Below, in pieces: positions 50,201-62,974 of a stretch of DNA of 64,000 bases (positions within the stretch are counted from its first letter, which is position 1; every line of letters begins with the position of its first letter). The position numbers were made by a program, and so were the translations under genes. Source of the stretch: Rodentolepis nana (taxonomy: Eukaryota > Platyhelminthes > Cestoda > Cyclophyllidea > Hymenolepididae); assembly GCA_900617975.1 (NCBI GenBank), contig UZAE01000007.1, positions 1 through 64,000 on the forward strand. The letters run 5' to 3'. The notes under the pieces were generated by a model that had not been told where the DNA came from, searched no databases, and saw only the letters and a list, made by a program, of their open reading frames with translations.

Positions 50201-53200
50201 AACCGGGTTGGGCCTGCGCATACGAAAGAAGCGACAGCTTTAATAACAGTGAATGGGGAAGGTAGGAGAAAAGAGAAAGGAGCGTACCGCTTAGAGTCCA
50301 AGATAGACTTATTTAAACTATCGACTAAAGTTTTACGGGTAGTCTCATCGCTGCGATCATACATCAGGCCTAGTATACTGGCTGCCATGCACTGTAAAGC
50401 TTCTAAAATTGCAAAAAAGGAAAAAAAAGTTTAAGAAACTCAAATAATGCAAATATTAAGAGTTAACATTCATGGTAATTTAGTGCTAGTATGAAGCCAA
50501 TGTTTAACCAAACGAAATCTGCCAAAAGATAGCTTAGGGGGAGGCATAGTTAACTTAGATTGAAAAGTTTTTGGTGAAACCTAAGAAAATGGACAAATCA
50601 ACCTATTTAAGGTTTCCCTTGAAGGGTTTACGATTTCTGACAGATTAAGTAATAACAATATACCCGTTTATTTTTTATTATATATTTGCGAAGACTTGAA
50701 CCATTATTATTCAACTCAAATGGAATGTAGTGTCAACGCTAAGCATAGCGTACTGATATGGGTCCATAGAAATCATCGCGTGCGTTCGAGCATTGCCAGC
50801 TTCGCATTCCCCTGATCTTGCTGAACTTGCGTGTAGATGGAGATAACGTTTTTAGCAAAGAGAATCGATATCGCTGCCTGTTTTGGCCATAAGGGTCGAA
50901 CAAACCAGACACATCTGGGCCTTTATTATTTGCCTTTAAGTGGTTACGATGAGTCAGACGGAACGTTAGGATAAGATAATGAGATAGACTCTTACTAACA
51001 ACATAAAAGCATTTTATTCTTTGTAGAACCTTGCCTATTGAATTTAGCAGAGGAACCCCATGGGCTATATCTTTGTATGTCATGGTTCCGCAAGGGCAGA
51101 GAGCAAAGGATACCATTAGCACTAGAAGGGAGATGCCGAAATAAAGAATTAACCCCACAAGGACCTATGTATAATCCTCAATGCTCCCACCCAAATACGC
51201 AAAATATCAACAAACCGTGATTTTCGGCAAGTAGATTTATGAAGAGTTGTGGGGGGAAGAGAGTGGTTGGTGGTGGAGTGAATCGTCGAGCCATCGAGAG
51301 CGCCCAAATGGCGACAGCGAGTGCAGTGGGCGGCGGTCTCACCTGGCCGGGTTTGTGAGTGAGGACTGTGGTGAAGCGCTCGGACAACCACTTGCCAGCC
51401 GGCGAATTGGCCACCGCCTCAGCCGCTGCCTGAGGAACGTACTGGGGGTAGGTGCGCTCGTACCAGAGACCCTTGTAGGGCGAAGCAGCTCCCAAAAGAG
51501 CATCTGCCATCGCTCCGCCTACAGCCAACTGTAGAGCTGGGTCGTTCAACTAAACAGAGATTAAGCAAAGCGTAAGAATATATCTATAAGGAGACGTGTG
51601 TTAAAGAAAAAAGCCCACTTACAGTCACCATTTTAGACATGGCTTCGATAATGTACATAAGATGCGGATGAGTAGATACATTGGTATCACTTTCAGGTTG
51701 CTCACCAGTACATAGGAAAGCGAGTGTGCGGAGAGCAGCAAACCAAACACACTGATGACCCGGCATGGGTGGTAACAGATCCTCATTACTACTTGCGCTA
51801 TTTCCACTTCCCGCCTCAGCTGCTTTGATGACAGCAGGAGACGGTGGTAGAGTGAGGTAGAGGCCAATACGAGCCACTAGATTTGCCTTGCTCTCCCCAC
51901 ATGGTGGCAACGGATCTGTGGAGTCGATTTCAGGGACAGAAGAACCCGCGGGGAGGTTAGCGAAACAGCCTGCTTGGCCGAGAACTATGAGAGATTCAAG
52001 GAGCGCCGTAACTGTGTTCTGGGCGAGTGTGGGAGTGGCGTAGCGAACAACTACCTTGTCACCTTTATCTTGCTGTTGATTTGCCTTGTCCTTATAACCC
52101 CCAAGAGGTTTATCCATCAAGTATATCGGGCGGACAAAAAAGGGGTCTAGGGTAATAATACAATATTAGTTGGGTTTAAAAATATAATTCTAAAAATGAA
52201 GCCCTCCGTAGGGAACTTTAAAGAAAGGAGGTAAAAATGGCTCAATATAAACCAAGGAATTCGTTATTCGTCAGGTCACCCAAAGATGTAAATTGGACCT
52301 ACCTACGATTTTCAGGAATTTTTCAAGGGCCTCAGTTAGATTGCCCTGCAAGTGTTGCTGCTTATTCTTCTGATCCTGTTTCTTTGATTTCTTTGATTTT
52401 CCACAAGAAGGAAGGTCATTACTATTAACAGCTGTATTATTAGTACCTAATACACCATTTGATCGAGAGGAGTACTTATCATGGAGATGTTTTAGCAGAT
52501 AGGCGGCACCAAGCACCATCCCCTGAATTTGATGTGATGCCTCGATATCCACATTGACAGTATTAATGCCATTTGGTTTAGGAATCTTATCCAACATTCC
52601 AAGAGCTACTTGCAGAGCGTCCTGAGTCTGGTTTTCCACGGTGAAAGTAGCAACAATGGAGGCGCAGGCGTGGCGACAATTGGCTCCCCGTGCAGTACCA
52701 AGCAGAGAATTCTGAAATAAAGGACAAATTCCTAAGGTCAACTCACTGCAACCTCAAATGTCCACAAAATAACACATTATGACCCGAGCAAATAAATCCC
52801 AGAATCATTCATGTGACCATTTTCCTTAAATCAAAGATTAGAAGAAAGCCATCATATTTTATGAAAGACCTTCATGCTAAAGAAAAGGTACTTCGACATT
52901 AAGATTTTACCTCCAGAGACTGCCTTGCCCAAGGTGATAAATCAAAATAAATTCTGTGTATCCAATACAAGAAGTTGGTTAGCCCAAGTCTGCTACAATC
53001 ACAAACTGCAAACGAATCACAACGAATCATAAAGATTACAATCATAATTAAGAAACTTACCATCAGTAGATTCAAGATTTCTTTGCCTTCTTCTCTTAGG
53101 GCCTTCGCATTATTTACTACGACCTCTTCCATAAGATTCGGAAATTCTGGCACTGTAAGTACGGAAGAAATAGTTAGAAGACCAAACTGAAAATTGAACT

Positions 53201-56200
53201 CACAATCCCAAGACGATTGGCACTTGGAGAAAATGACGTGATGAATAAGATGAAAGAACCTCAGGACACTTTCACGTGCCTGGTCCTGGTTGGGTACAGT
53301 GATTGCATCTGTTGATCCAATGACACTCTCGGCACCTCCCTTTCCTGATGAAGTCGGCGAAGTTGACGATTGATCGGACAGAGATAGCAGGTATCGTACG
53401 TTTTGATTGATTCGATAGCGGATTTCGTCGTCTGTTTCATATATCATCTCCTTTTCTTGAGTTGAAGTGAGTCCACCCTTTACTGCCAGCAGACAAAGGC
53501 GAATAAACTGCACAACCTACGGAATTAACATAACGAGGAGTCATTTCCATTCAGACAGCAATCTACTTGCACAACCTATAAGGACCTAATGAAGAAATGC
53601 TTGTGCTAAACACACTTCAGCAATAAAACCTAAGACACCCAACTACACCTATACGCACTGTAATTAATAAGTGCCGAGCTGGGAAGTGATCATTTCGTCA
53701 AACACCGAAACAACGCCTTACTCAACGCACCTAAGCCAAAAAGAAAGTGGGAAATAAAAGATTGACATTAAATATAATCTGATAAGCAGTCTATCTAATA
53801 ATAGTAATTAAAGCCCTTTACATATTACTCCGATTTTCCCCTTCTTTAATTCAATAAATACTACTAATATATGTAAATAATGGTAACCCAAAAGTTATTA
53901 TGCTTTTCGTGCCTCCTAGTTCAGGAATTTGTGACAAGGGAATAAGAATTCCAAGTTTGAGTCATTAGACTAACAAATGACGCAAGACAGTAGGAGAAAA
54001 TTAATTTGGCATCTTTATAACAAGCTAGATTCAATTCACGCTGCACGAATGTTTATTCCCTCCTCCACTCAATTTAGCTCTTATTTTCTCTCTGTCTTAT
54101 TGCTTATTGAAGTTCAATTTAGCACTGTTACCCACTCAACCCTCAATTTTATGGCGTAGGAGAGGTTATTGAATATTTTGAGACCATAGGAAGTTTTGTA
54201 AGGTCTATGTCTATTTCCGGTTGAGTAGGTGCGGTTACCCACAAGTAGCTCAGATGATGTAATTCGGAGCAAATTTAAAATGTCTAGTACGAGCTGTAGC
54301 ACTGCAGAATACTATCGTATATCAGATCTATTACCACCTGCATCCAAATAGTTTCTGAGGGCACGAAATAAACAAACTTACTGGAGTCAGTCTTTCAACA
54401 CCAAGATCAAGATTCTTCTTGTAGGGGTTCTGCAATGTAATCAAAGCAGCAAGTTAAGCCAGAGGCGAAATTCAAATGATAATCGAATTCAAAGAGAAGC
54501 TCACATTAATGACAAAATCGACAAAATTAGGCACTTTAACGCGTCCGTAGACAATATCAGTGCCAATTTGCGGATCAAGGAAGATTGAAAAAACTATTCG
54601 AGCCTCATTTCGAACTTTAGGATCTCTGTAATGCGCACACATGGTAGTAAGATAAAGAAGTCACAAAACGCTGAATTGTATTCAATCAACATACTTATCA
54701 CCCAAGGCTTGGAGAATGAGGTACCGAGTAGGAATGTGGTCTGGAGGATAGATGATTCCAGCAAAGTGAACGGCCACCAAACGACTAACAGGATCCGGCT
54801 AAAATAAAGATCCAAAAGTGTTGGCGCATAAGAAAAAAACCATAGGAACACAGACAATGCCAGTCAATGTTATATATCATTAAGTTTTCCTATCCACATC
54901 TCTAGACCTGGAACCACGTAGAAAAAGCTCTAATTAAAGAAGCGACACACAAACAGGAGATGGTGGGAAGAATAGTTTGGGCCTTACTCTTTCCATATTG
55001 TCAAAGAGAAGGCGCTCTAATTTAGCCAGTTGATTCCGGAGAGCGGGATAATTTTGACGTTGAGCTTCTTGGAAAGTGAAGGCTAGACGTCGGAGGCAGT
55101 TAGCTGCAGCGATCTTCAAGTCTGCATCTATGTCCTGATCGGGGGGAATGTACGAATTAGTTTGTGTTACCAAAAAGATTAGTAGTAGTAGTAGTAGTGG
55201 ATATGATTTATCCTTTTTCGTTTACCTCAGAAAGAACATCAAAAAGTCGAGGTAGCTGTGAGGGATCCTTTAAGAGGTAATTGGGTTCTCGAGATAAGAA
55301 GCGCGAGAGTAGTTCGAATCCACGAGCTCTTGGCTGAACAAGCTGAAAATAGAAAATTAGACAAGGAATAATTACACCTAGACAAACGGCTCTAGCAATA
55401 AGACACACACAAACACATCATTTCAAAAGCTGTAAGACACCGATTTTGTTTCATTTTAATACAGAAATCAAATCCGATAGGAGAGATTAATTTTTAAAAA
55501 AAGCTGCTTTGAAAGTGAAGTTGAATAAAACAAATAATCAGGCTTCATCATTTTGAAAAATACTAGAATTCGATTAATTTACTACTTTTAGTTCACAGAA
55601 AGTGTTGAGAAAATAGCACTGCGACTTCATTTATACAGAAAATGATTGCGAACCTACGGTAGCAAGAGAAATATTGGAAAAGAATCAAATGACTTCTGAT
55701 GGGTAAAAAAGGACGCCGATCTTCAATAACAAACCGAGAAGAAGATAGCAGAACAGTTTTTAGGCTATTTCCAGAAATTTTATTAAGATTGGTATTAACA
55801 GAAATAATTAAATTCAACCTGCCGTCGACGAAAAGACAATCTAATTAAGTCGGAGTGGCACGATCAACTAAGGAACTAAATCAACCGCTCTGTATATTGT
55901 GAACGTCATATCAGCCATGAACGATAGTCAAGTAAAGTCGTTTCTGAAAAAAAATCTCAATGCCTTCAGATTCTAAAGAACTTATGTAACTTGCTTCTCA
56001 ATGTCCACTTCCCAAGTTTAAAGGTCCATTTCCATAAATGATACCCGATAACTAAAGCTAATAAATAACTTGTTGTGTTATACGTATCATTAATCACAAT
56101 AATAGGGGTATGAAAATTTAGGAGTTACTAGTTGGTGTCAAGGTAAATCTCATTACTTTGCTAAGGTCTTTCTTTCAATCGACTTAGGAATTGCTATTTT

Positions 56201-59200
56201 TATTAAAATTAAATCAAATTCAGCAAAGAGGACATGGGTACCGATTGAATGATGTCCCCCCCCCCCCAAAGTTAAATTTGAGGTTGATTTAGTACCCAGT
56301 AGTTCAACAAAAACAATACAGAATGTAATTTACTTAAAAGATTGCAGATAAAACCGGAATAAAAAGGCAATAGAATAAGCCTATATCAATCCTTTGAACT
56401 AGTCCGTGAAATGCCTTCTTTCTATTATTAGTAATTAAAAGTGAAGTAAATCATTAATAAGAATAAATTGGAATAAGTTGACAATTGACTTACTTCGTCC
56501 GAGTTGCTTTCGTAGACGAATTCGATAAGACCTCCAAGTGCACGAATGGTTGCCTCTGTTGGAATCGACGTAGCACTAAAACATATAAGATGTGAATGTA
56601 AGAAATGCAGAACAAGCACATTATTAGGATTTGAAAGAGCGGTTAACTGATCAATTATACTAGTCTAATTGTGTTCGGAAAAGGAAAAGCGCGCATGAGA
56701 AGGAATCAATACTATCAAATACTTGCTTTCACACGCAATGGTGCACGAAAAGGAAATAATTAAATTCCTTGAAAGTACAGTCAACTTTGCTTTTGGTGGG
56801 TGGACTGGAGTGTTTATTCATGTTTACAACCGCTTCCTCTTCAAATACTCCTTTAAAGTGTCACTATCAGATGAATTTGAACAGCGATTTGCAATAGAAC
56901 AACGGTTAATAAAACTTTTGACAATAAGATTGCGATTCATATGTATCGAGAAGGCCAATAGGTGGAGGCAAAAGGATGGCAAATATAAAAACATAAACCC
57001 GTGTTCATAAGTTTGAGATCGTCATCTTGCGCATGGTTTCTTTCTTTTCTTAACTTTCGTTTCACACATTTCCGTTTTAGAGGAGTTGAAGAGTCGGCTC
57101 CCCACTAAATCAAGAAAAAATTGAAATCGATGGAAGCCAGAGGCAAGAGCACGTATGAGAAGTAAAGATAGAAAACGCATGTTAGACAAAAGTATGGAGA
57201 CAAAATCATGCAATTGATGTAGACAAAAGCGGGATTGTACTCCCACAAAGCACGTAGTCAAAATGAGAGGTTCTGTATGAAACAAACAAGTTAATTAACA
57301 TTACATTTTTATTCAAAAGTACTAAATGCAGAATATCATGAAAAACGCCGTACTGAACATTGAGTATTTCACATCAGGTGGTGACGATGAACTTCGATAT
57401 ACTACTCGTTACATTTAAATTCTATTTGTCGCCTTTATCTTCAAAAATGAAATTGCATTAAGGCACGTCTTTTGTTTAGATCTTTACATCTCGAGATTAA
57501 ATTTGGATTCGACAAACCAGCTAAATTTCATCTGATGCTTTTTTGGGGAGAAACGAAGAAGAGGAGAACCATGACAGATTACGGCACATAGAGACTTGGA
57601 AATGGAAGGAACTCTTCACTTTTCAAGTAAACGTATAAACAAATAACAAAATTTATGGAACAAAACTATCACATTCATTTTTCTCATTTTCACAGAAGGA
57701 CGAATACTTAAAAATCGCCATAATTCAATAATGGCAGAATTTTTAGCGCCAATTGCATCAGGTGCAATTGTTCATTTTTAATCGACACTTAAGTTTCTTA
57801 CGTAAACAGCAATATTTCAATGAATTAATGAAATAGATAAAGAAAGAAAACTTAAATGATTTTGAAATAAAATAAAATAAAGGTGTGTTGATGGCGACAA
57901 TGAGAATTAAGGGAGTAACGACTCACGTTAAACGCTAAATATCAGAATTGCAACAATATGCACTGTGACTTAATTACAGAAATGAAAGCAAACGAACTTG
58001 TCAAGAAGATGAGACATTAAGTCTAGACCGTGATTGGCAAGACGCCGAAGAATATTCGCCCCCGAACGGAAACTACACGTGGGAGCCCCAGGAGCCGTAT
58101 TGTTCTGAGAGGAAGCTGAATTTTGGCTAACAGCAGCAATAGGGGACTGCAACTGTTTCTGCTGTGAAGGCGGTGATATATTTTGATTGTGTTTCACATC
58201 ACCCAAGTACATGTTTTGCTGTTGTGTTGTTTGCAGAGACTGCTGAGCTACAGGTGGATACTGCATGGCTGCAATCGCCGTATTACCGGCACCTCTTGTA
58301 GCCAGTCGGAAACTCAGAACGTACTTCAGACAAGCGACCCCAGCTTCAACCAAGTCGGATGCAAGTACTGTTGGAAGAGTTAAACGGGATTGGAGAAGGA
58401 AGTTGCCTAATTTCATTCGTACAACAGGAGTTAGAGGAACTCGTGGCTCAGACAAGCCCTTCGGATCAAACTCTCTTCGTCGACCGAGATACCAGTCGAA
58501 AATCCGAGAAAGTAGTGCCTCATTCTCCCAATCAACAAGTCTATTTAAAAAAAACATAAAAATAGAAATGGCATTAGAAATAAAACTGAGCATAAAATTC
58601 ACGCATTTAACTAGACGGCGATGCAAAGTAAGATTTCTAAGTCCGTTAAAAAGACCAGATTTTTTAAGGAAAGCGGTGGGAGCATATCTAGTATCCCATA
58701 TTAAAGCTTCCTTTAGGTAAAATTAACTTACACACTCAGCATTCGAACTTCTTTATTTGCGACTGCAATAACCGAGTGCATTGTATCGCAATCGGCAAAT
58801 ATCAAAGGGAGAATACTTTCATCCGGAGGGAAAAACCCGCGGCTGTAGAATTGCACAATGGAGATTTTGTACTGAAAACGAAGGCAAGAAAATATAGAGA
58901 TATGTACCACGAATTGGGGATTGCGTAGATCAAGTTAGTGACTAAGATACCTTTTCAAGCATTGATTTATCCTGAATGAGAGAAAAACGTTCATGAGCTA
59001 CTCGACTGTAATCATATGAATTAAATCCATCGGGAAGTAAAACTCCAGGATTATCAAATCGGATATGCCTTTCGAAACTATGAAGTATAAAGACATAAGG
59101 GGAAGCCTACTGATATGGAAGAAGGAGAACTAGAGAGTAGAATTCGTTTATGTATCTTCGCTGCAAAGGAAGTTCGTAGAGTTCCAATTCTTGGCGATTT

Positions 59201-59795
59201 CGAACATCTGCTGGTACACCACCGACGATGGGGAGCGTTAAGTGCAAAAGGCTGAAAAAGTGTAAAACGAAAAGAAAAGCGCTTACACGTCCCGTTGAAC
59301 TACGGGTTTATTTTCTGTGAGGGAGGCAAACAAAACGGGGAGGAGACAAACTTGTTCATTAGGAGGCAAACGGGGAAACCCCAAGCGAATATACAGGTGC
59401 GAAAAGTTTGCAAGGTAAGTTGAAGGTTCAGGAGCATTATAGGCAACAAAAAGGTCATTCACGGGAAGCTGGATATTATGTTGTCGTTTTAGACGACGAA
59501 TTACATCACCAAGAAGTTCAAGGAGCTAAAAATTATAGATTATATCGGGGATACGAACCTTTTTTCGGTGTTCTTCATACCTAGCCAAACAGTGTAATAA
59601 ATAGACCAATGACTTTTGGACAATGTTTTCGAACTGTGCATCCGATTCAGCGAGACTAATTCGTAAAGCGAGACGCTCAATATCGGTGCCTATTTTATAC
59701 CAATTATACAAAATTTTCGTACCAATGCGAGCAGACTCAATATTTCCTGGATAAGGTGCAGATAATAATCCGAAATTGTCTTCTGCAGAACCCAT
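41202..59795 (-). CDS. ECM29: Proteasome adaptor and scaffold protein ECM29
   Basis: A 32-exon chain joins in frame, about 2,538 residues against 1,845 in human. Exons 5'-3': 59795-59559, 59525-59287, 59251-59111, 59077-58951, 58871-58732, 58540-57998, 56575-56494, 55342-55226, 55134-54988, 54798-54695, 54625-54505, 54429-54382, 53516-53204, 53152-52911, 52711-52303, 52146-51623, 51549-51216, 50402-50288, 50213-49679, 48133-47783, 47705-47316, 47154-46908, 46379-46171, 46089-45868, 45552-45075, 43926-43649, 43344-43285, 43133-43047, 42731-42362, 42290-42185, 41591-41413, 41323-41202. ECM29 is a HEAT-repeat protein that binds 26S proteasomes, stabilises or inhibits them, and links them to ER and endosomal membranes. 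Diagnostic matches run the whole length: LGFPRLPPNEQ, PPDHIPTRYLILQALGD, FRELCHLAHQ, LAPALPRLVPRIF, MHAIARFCPDLIQSH, LRDTGTWSGK and the C-terminal HLLEMK. The extra length is low-complexity insertions. The start Met gives the expected N-terminal LAESDAQFENIVQKSL block. Exons 14 and 27 have the weakest boundaries. Confidence 0.92.
41746..42064 (+). mobile_element. SINE-like element, copy G
   Basis: Copy within the intron between ECM29 exons at 42290-42185 and 41591-41413, antisense to ECM29. A perfect 14-bp target-site duplication, atattccatatagg, lies at 41732-41745 and 42065-42078, the longest and cleanest in the window. Confidence 0.8.
43649..43926 (-). other. ECM29 exon 26 with long acidic tract
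   Basis: About 60 residues of this exon are almost all Asp, Glu, Gly and Asn, encoded by GAT/GAA trinucleotide repeats, including DDDDDSEENDDDEYDDGEEE. The following LIAALRDTGTWSGK aligns with the human LLQGLAGRTWAGKE block, so the tract is a loop insertion inside a conserved HEAT repeat and not a misread intron. Confidence 0.75.
52911..53152 (-). other. ECM29 exon 14, frame kept only if an intron-like segment is translated
   Basis: The segment at 53060-52993 starts GTAAGT and ends TGTAG, looks exactly like a 68-nt intron, and encodes an odd hydrophobic run (VSFLIMIVIFMIRC). Removing it breaks the frame, because 68 is not a multiple of three and the shifted frame meets a stop. Reading through it keeps the frame from LNLLM into LGLTNFLYWIH and on to the next exon. 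Confidence 0.45.
57998..58540 (-). other. ECM29 exon 6 with Gln/Ser/Asn-rich insertion
   Basis: The largest ECM29 exon here. It begins with the conserved LVDWENEALLSRIFDWYLG, equivalent to the human [20 protein letters not shown] region, and ends in HGLDLMSHLLD, equivalent to NGLTKLINEYKED. In between, about 60 residues rich in Q, S, N and P replace a short loop of the human protein. The splice to the exon at 56575 crosses a 1.4-kb intron and preserves the HEAT-repeat alignment. Confidence 0.75.
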
Positions 59796-60125
59796 CTGCC
59801 TTAATATCTACTGTACAAAATAGAACAAACCGGCCATGCACAAATTGCCTCAAGCAGCGCCTTTTCTATTGGTTTATTTCATTTCTATTAGTAGAATCTA
59901 ATTTGATTAGGCTAGTATTTTTTGATATTTTTGTATTATTTTAAAGCTATTTTTATATTATAATCTTTAATGGCTACTAATTTATTGTTTGAATCTTTGA
60001 ATTTTAAGTACACAAGTACGATGATTTTTGCTGACCAATCAAATGCTTCTTTGTAAGCATATTACGTGAATGTATTTTTTAGCATTGCTACTCGCACTTA
60101 CGTAGTCTTTTATTTATCTTAGATA
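59796..60125. promoter_or_regulatory. Shared 330-bp divergent upstream region of ECM29 and EMC4
   Basis: The two start codons face away from each other across 330 bp, so any promoters must overlap or nearly so. The region is AT-rich with no obvious TATA box. On the plus strand a pyrimidine-rich stretch ends in cttag three bases before the EMC4 ATG. On the minus strand ttttgtacag and aaggcag precede the ECM29 ATG, the latter immediately. Such acceptors at the start codons suggest spliced-leader trans-splicing or an untranslated first exon. Confidence 0.5.
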
Positions 60126-60811
60126 ATGAATAGCATAAAAATATTTGACAAGGACGATTCTGCCTCAGTAGACCTTACTAAGCTTGCTTCGAAACGCTGG
60201 AATGTCGATCTAGTAGCTAGAAATCGCATTGGATTAACCTCAAATATCCAAAATGATCACAACGTCCATCCAGTTGGATTTGTCGATCGGGCTTTTCCCA
60301 TGACAGAAGCTACGGAACAAGATCCTCAGCTGAAAGTTAAACGCAGTTGGGATATAGCTCTTGGTCCTCTTCGACAGCTTCCAATGAATCTGTTCTTCAT
60401 GTGGATGACTGGCAACTCAATCAGCATTTTTCCAATTATGATGGTCTTCATGATGTTTACTCGTCCTATAAGTGTTCTCTTGTCCCTGCAAACAAGTAAG
60501 GAATTGTCTCTTAATTACATCATTTTCTAACTTTCGCTTTTTTCTTTAGCGCTCAAAATGATCGAAGGAGACCAAGCAGTAATTCAATGTCTAGTTTTTA
60601 TTTTTGGTAATCTTCTGGCAATTAGTCTTGCATTGTATAAGTGTCATAGCATGGGATTGCTTCCAACTTATGCTTCTGATTGGTTATCATTCATACAGCC
60701 TTCACCCGTAGGTGTCAGTTTTGTTTCACTTTTTCTAAATTTTTTATATTTGTAACAAGTTTTTTTTTATTTAAGAGAACTGAATGGTCTACTGGAGGGT
60801 TTTCTCTGTGA
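60126..60811 (+). CDS. EMC4: ER membrane protein complex subunit 4
   Basis: Three exons, 60126-60495, 60550-60707 and 60776-60811, encode 187 residues (human 183) with introns of 54 and 68 nt. EMC4 (TMEM85) is a subunit of the ER membrane protein complex, which inserts tail-anchored and multipass proteins into the ER membrane. Family signatures are plain: [16 protein letters not shown] at about 75-90, a hydrophobic segment at 91-111, a second at 134-153, then [17 protein letters not shown] at about 153-169. The last exon encodes only [11 protein letters not shown], matching the short conserved C-terminus, which fixes the final splice. Reading through the second intron instead would end in FLYL and lose this match. 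The N-terminal 45 residues are divergent, as usual for the family. Confidence 0.95.
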
Positions 60812-62974
60812 TGATGAAATATGATTATCTTCTTTGCTTAACTTTGTTGCAATGTATGCTTTTCCTTCAGACATTCATTGTGTTGTTTGTTAAAATTCTC
60901 CTATTATTGGGAAAGGTATTTACGCGTTGTTAGTAGCAGTGTATATACTAAGTCTCGAGTTATATTAGTCTTTTAAGTATATCAGACTCGCTTGCCGATA
61001 TTGGCATTGCTTAAGATGTTGAGTCGCACTATTTGTTATCTTCCGATATCAGTTTTTCTCATATCAATAATCGAGATCGCTGGGGTATCCCGTTTCTCTT
61101 AATACCTTTGGCTTCTTTCTCGTATGAATCATTTTCTACTAGACAACACTTATTGCAATTATACTTGATTTACCTTTCTTTTGCCTTATCATCACCACGA
61201 TAAAGTGGGGAAGAGAGGCCGCTAGTTGGAGAAAATTTTGGGGTCTATACACTTAGGGCGTCTGTTAAGATATCTTTTAGCCTCGATATTCTTCCTCTTG
61301 TGGCTTATTATATGCTGGGACGTTTTTCTTACTACCAAACTGCCTTCTTCCAGCCTTGATTTGTGGCGACATATCTCGGAGGCTATACCTTAGTCGTGTC
61401 CTATCATACGAGTTCTAGGTAGGCATGATATTCGGATTGATATTGTATGAGGTTGTGTCGTAGAAAATAGTGGTAAGAAAAGTTGTGTGCAGCAAACAGG
61501 TGCACTGCTTCACATATTTTGGAATTACCATGGAAGCTGTAGTCCGCAATATTTCTAAGCAAAATAATAAATCATAAGTCATTGATCCATTTTAACATGT
61601 CCGAACCTATTAATCAATTTAAAAACATGAGCTTAATTGGATCGAGCCTCTGTTACTACTTTTTCACAACAATACCAATGCTGATAACGATAGATTTAAT
61701 GCTACGGTAGGGCCGAACTAGAACTACGTTTTCATAGCTTCGTGAAATATAGTGCCGAAAGTGTTAAGAATTTCGCCCATGGGCCGGTAGTACCATATTA
61801 TCTCAACTGTCGTACACTAAGTCTTTATTCAAGTCTGTGGAATCCAAAGAAAAATTGAAACAGATTTCGCTCAATGATTCAGTCAAAAAACCGACAAGAA
61901 AGCCAAATATGTGCTTAGTTTCAGCACGCGTTTTATCTGAGATAGCTTAAAACCAAAATTTCTGTCTCCAATAATGTATGTTCCTAACTTAAGCTAATTC
62001 GAGAGAAAAATGGCGGACTATTCTTAAGAAAGGAGGGGGGGGGGGATAATTAACAGCATGGAGGAACAGGGCAAACTTTCCTGTTGAAATGCCACTTACC
62101 AATGCACAACAGTTTATGTCAGCCTGGGATTCATTACCAGGATAGGTGTCAGCATATACGTTCGGCTGAGAAAAGTAGAGTCATTGACGCCACATTTCGT
62201 GGGCCAAATATTCCTACTGTTTTCCCAATTATTCTCGCTATTGTACCATGAGCAGACGAATATATATAGTTGACTTTATATATAATATCATGGTTAAAAT
62301 AGTGCATACTGTTTCAAAGTAAATAAATATCAAGCATTATTTAATATTGAATTATTTTGGCACTATTTTATTGTCTGAAATAGCATAATTGATAAATATG
62401 AATAGCCCTGTATCCAAGATAAATAGTATAGCTGGTGTAAAGTGTTAGAAAGTGACTATATATTAAAACTCAATAAAGCAAGTCCGAGAGGTCCAATCAG
62501 AGAACCGTAATTAAAAACCCCATTTCTACCTCAATTTCCCTAACGGTGTAACAAACAGTTTATAAAATTGGAATTATGTCTCCGAGTTGACTGTGAATTG
62601 ACGCAAAGTAATATGGTTGTTTGCTTATGTTGAGTGGAGGGGGTAAAAATCTATTACTTGAATCTTTAATTCCAGTTCCTCACGATGATAAAAAACCACT
62701 CTTTGGAATTAGGTAAATTCTATTTATCATAGTTGAGATTGCAGGAATATAAATTACATTTTGAGAGATTAAGTCCAATAATAATCAATAATGCAGTTAT
62801 TGAAGGAAAGCAATATTATTTATCACAATCTCAATTTTACTAATTTATCGTTCTACAACCAATAGGCTCGCAAATAATTCACACGTCCTTGAAACTGATT
62901 GCCCAATTATATCGGAACCTTCCCTTTGGGCCTAGCCTATATTATTCGCTTCACAAGCCTATACTTCCACCGTA
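60812..62974. other. Intergenic, no gene recognised
   Basis: No exon on either strand has both coding-like sequence and splice context. The stretch is AT-rich, with an 11-base G run at 62035-62045 and a TA-rich patch near 62260-62290. EMC4 has no AATAAA in the first 60 bases after its stop. Confidence 0.45.

Noticed and set aside
57022..57285. Minus-strand open frame with an acceptor-like start, between ECM29 exons 6 and 7
   Set aside because: The phase does not fit exon 6, and exon 6 joins exon 7 directly with a good match to the human HEAT repeat. It is treated as intron.
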